Below are positions 62,854 to 64,000 of a stretch of 64,000 nucleotides of DNA, one piece after another. The DNA lies in NCBI GenBank assembly GCA_017938405.1, contig JAGBBP010000036.1:62001-126000 (forward strand), given 5' to 3'. This stretch comes from Lachnospiraceae bacterium (GTDB lineage Bacteria; Bacillota; Clostridia; Lachnospirales; Lachnospiraceae). The position numbers and the translations under genes were made by a program. The notes under the pieces are model-generated. The model saw nothing but the letters and a program-made list of their open reading frames with translations, had not been told where the DNA came from and ran no database searches. The stretch's first letter is position 1. Every line of letters starts with the position of its first letter.

Positions 62854-62865
62854 AATTAAGCTCCG

Positions 62866-63363
62866 TTATCGATAAAGTTTCAACGCATCCATAATACCAC
62901 GTTGTTTTTCTTCCATTACTGCACGCTCTTCTTCCTCCATGTGGTCAAACCCGCACAAATGCAGAATACTGTGAGCAAGTAAAAAACCAAGTTCCCGTTC
63001 GGCCGAATGTCCATATTCTTCCGCTTGGGAAAGTACACGTTCCACGGAAATCACAATATCTCCCAACATTAATTCACCTGTATCCGGATGAAACACTTCC
63101 GGTTGTTCCTCTTCCAAATCATCAAACACGCCCGGCACCGGATATTCTCCCAGCGGGAAAGACAACACATCCGTAGGTGCATCGATTTCCCTGTTTTCCC
63201 GATTGATTTCCCGAATAGAAGCATTGTCCGTAAACAACACATTTACTTCCGCTTCATAGGGACATTCTATATAATCCAGTGCCCCGTTAATTACACGCTC
63301 GGTCAATGCAATATAATCAAAAGAAAACGGTATCTTTGTCTCTTCTTCTACATGAATCGTCAA
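62866..63363 (-). CDS. ybeY: Endoribonuclease YbeY
   Basis: A 165-residue metal-dependent RNase of 16S rRNA 3'-end maturation. The zinc motif is H-SILH-LCGFD-H (LLAHSILHLCGFDHM), with DVLSFPLGEYP and LGDIVIS before it. The start is a TTG at 63363, seven bases from AGGAGG; its first base lies within the last codons of the PgpH-like gene (4-base overlap). Confidence 0.95.
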   Translation of the reverse strand: MTIHVEEETKIPFSFDYIALTERVINGALDYIECPYEAEVNVLFTDNASIREINRENREIDAPTDVLSFPLGEYPVPGVFDDLEEEQPEVFHPDTGELMLGDIVISVERVLSQAEEYGHSAERELGFLLAHSILHLCGFDHMEEEERAVMEEKQRGIMDALKLYR

Positions 63364-64000
63364 AACATATCCTCCTTCATCACTTCAATCATTGCATTAC
63401 GAATCACTGACAAATCCTTTGCCGTTAAACCGCTTTGGCTCAAATCGCCTTTCGCAAGTCGTAAGTTTAATGCCCGGTCAATAACCTTTGACACTAAAAT
63501 CTTACCCTTTTGGGTCTTTCTTAAATGTTCGCACATGCCGCAAATATTATCCGTCAAAAGAACTAGAGCGGCTTCCTTCGACCTTGGCTTGTCCCCGTCT
63601 ACCGTATGCTCCCGCAACACCGACACCAACGGACTCGGAAACTCGTTGTTTTCCGCAATTGTAAGCGTATTTTCCAGAGACTTGGCTCCCTGAAGTCGTC
63701 CGATTTCATGATAGTATCCGCCACACATTGTAAGTAACGCGTTCACATCCTCCATTTGTCTTGCAACTTCCGATGCAAAAAATGCCACCCTGCGTACGTG
63801 CAGAAATGCCTTCGGATATTTTTGCGCAAATTCTACTAATAACGGTGCTTCCTCGGAAGAAAGCGCCTCCAATTTTGCATTATTATCCTCTGAAAGTGTA
63901 TTCCATCCTGCCATATCATCCGCCGAAAAAACGTAAGCATTCCCGTAAGCCGACGGCATCTCATACTCCGCCTCATCGGTTACCATATATTCCGAACCGT
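63360..64000 (-). CDS. pgpH: PgpH/YqfF-like HD-domain protein, 3' part, divergent HD
   Basis: The frame is open to the window edge, so this is the C-terminal part of a larger gene. It resembles the HD domain of the 7TM-HD protein PgpH, a c-di-AMP phosphodiesterase, which normally precedes ybeY. The first-motif histidine (FLHVRRVAFFA) and YHEIGR (for YHDIGK) are visible, so the metal Asp is replaced by Glu; later REHTVDGD replaces the QHHGT block. The domain may be inactive or of altered specificity. The N-terminal membrane part is outside the window. Confidence 0.72.
   Translation of the reverse strand, partial: GSEYMVTDEAEYEMPSAYGNAYVFSADDMAGWNTLSEDNNAKLEALSSEEAPLLVEFAQKYPKAFLHVRRVAFFASEVARQMEDVNALLTMCGGYYHEIGRLQGAKSLENTLTIAENNEFPSPLVSVLREHTVDGDKPRSKEAALVLLTDNICGMCEHLRKTQKGKILVSKVIDRALNLRLAKGDLSQSGLTAKDLSVIRNAMIEVMKEDMF

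Noticed and set aside
1-64000. CRISPR arrays, tRNA or rRNA genes, prophage or integrative-element ends.
   Set aside because: None found by reading: no regularly spaced repeats, no cloverleaf-like genes between coding regions, and no integrase other than the catalytically altered XerD homologue in its ordinary locus.

Overview
The window comes from a low-to-moderate GC Gram-positive bacterium. The best guess is class Clostridia, family Lachnospiraceae. This is inferred from gene content and order only: the TIGR03960/TIGR03936 radical-SAM pair next to rng-rplU-prp-rpmA-obgE-yhbY-nadD-rsfS, an L27 with the Prp-cleavable N-terminus, RNase Y, ScpA/ScpB, LexA with Firmicutes-type SOS boxes, meso-DAP dehydrogenase, SdpRI-like and BlaI/M56 systems, AGGAGG ribosome sites and TTGACA/TATAAT promoters. 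No rRNA, tRNA, CRISPR, phage or transposase gene was seen. Most genes lie on the minus strand.

Layout. 0.1-7.6 kb: wall amidase, TtcA-like tRNA thiolase, a divergent LysM-protein/lexA pair sharing four SOS boxes, an sdpR-sdpI-DUF3784 operon whose sdpI carries an in-frame TGA, and a P-loop kinase-like gene. 7.9-13.7 kb: a PstS-like lipo/membrane protein with two small membrane proteins, then rsfS, a nadD-yqeK fusion, yhbY, obgE, rpmA, prp and rplU. 13.9-16.2 kb: ddh, an acetyltransferase and a CarD-like gene, apparently inserted into the usual rng-rplU neighbourhood. 16.5-21.3 kb: rng, a PHP histidinol phosphatase, TIGR03936 and TIGR03960. 21.7-27.8 kb: a zinc-ribbon membrane protein, a SWIM/SNF2 helicase and a SulP transporter. 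27.8-37.9 kb: two D-Ala-D-Ala carboxypeptidases around scpB-scpA and a phosphoesterase, pyrimidine phosphorylase, DAHP synthase, a XerD-like protein that has lost its catalytic residues, Nudix, proC. 38.1-50.0 kb: signalling and envelope genes (a very large M56/DUF6273 protein with BlaI, a two-component system with two membrane proteins, cardiolipin synthase, a chemoreceptor, small stress-like proteins). 50.2-64.0 kb: aspartate aminotransferase, rny, miaB, proB-DUF896-proA, two flavoproteins, a BofC-like protein, a flippase, ybeY and the 3' part of a PgpH-like gene.

The most unusual signals are: (1) two copies, 30 kb apart, of a large hairpin element with a shared core of about 92 bases and arms that differ completely in sequence but pair within each copy; (2) a nearly identical promoter block of about 78 bp ahead of two unrelated small-protein genes; (3) an inverted repeat TTGTAT-N6-ATACAA at three transcription units (ddh, acetyltransferase, aminotransferase), twice at exactly the same distance from the -35 box; (4) the catalytically stripped XerD; (5) the nonsense codon in sdpI.

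All calls are from reading the sequence and recalled family features. No database search was made. Start codons were chosen by ribosome-binding-site spacing and often lie inside the longest open frame.
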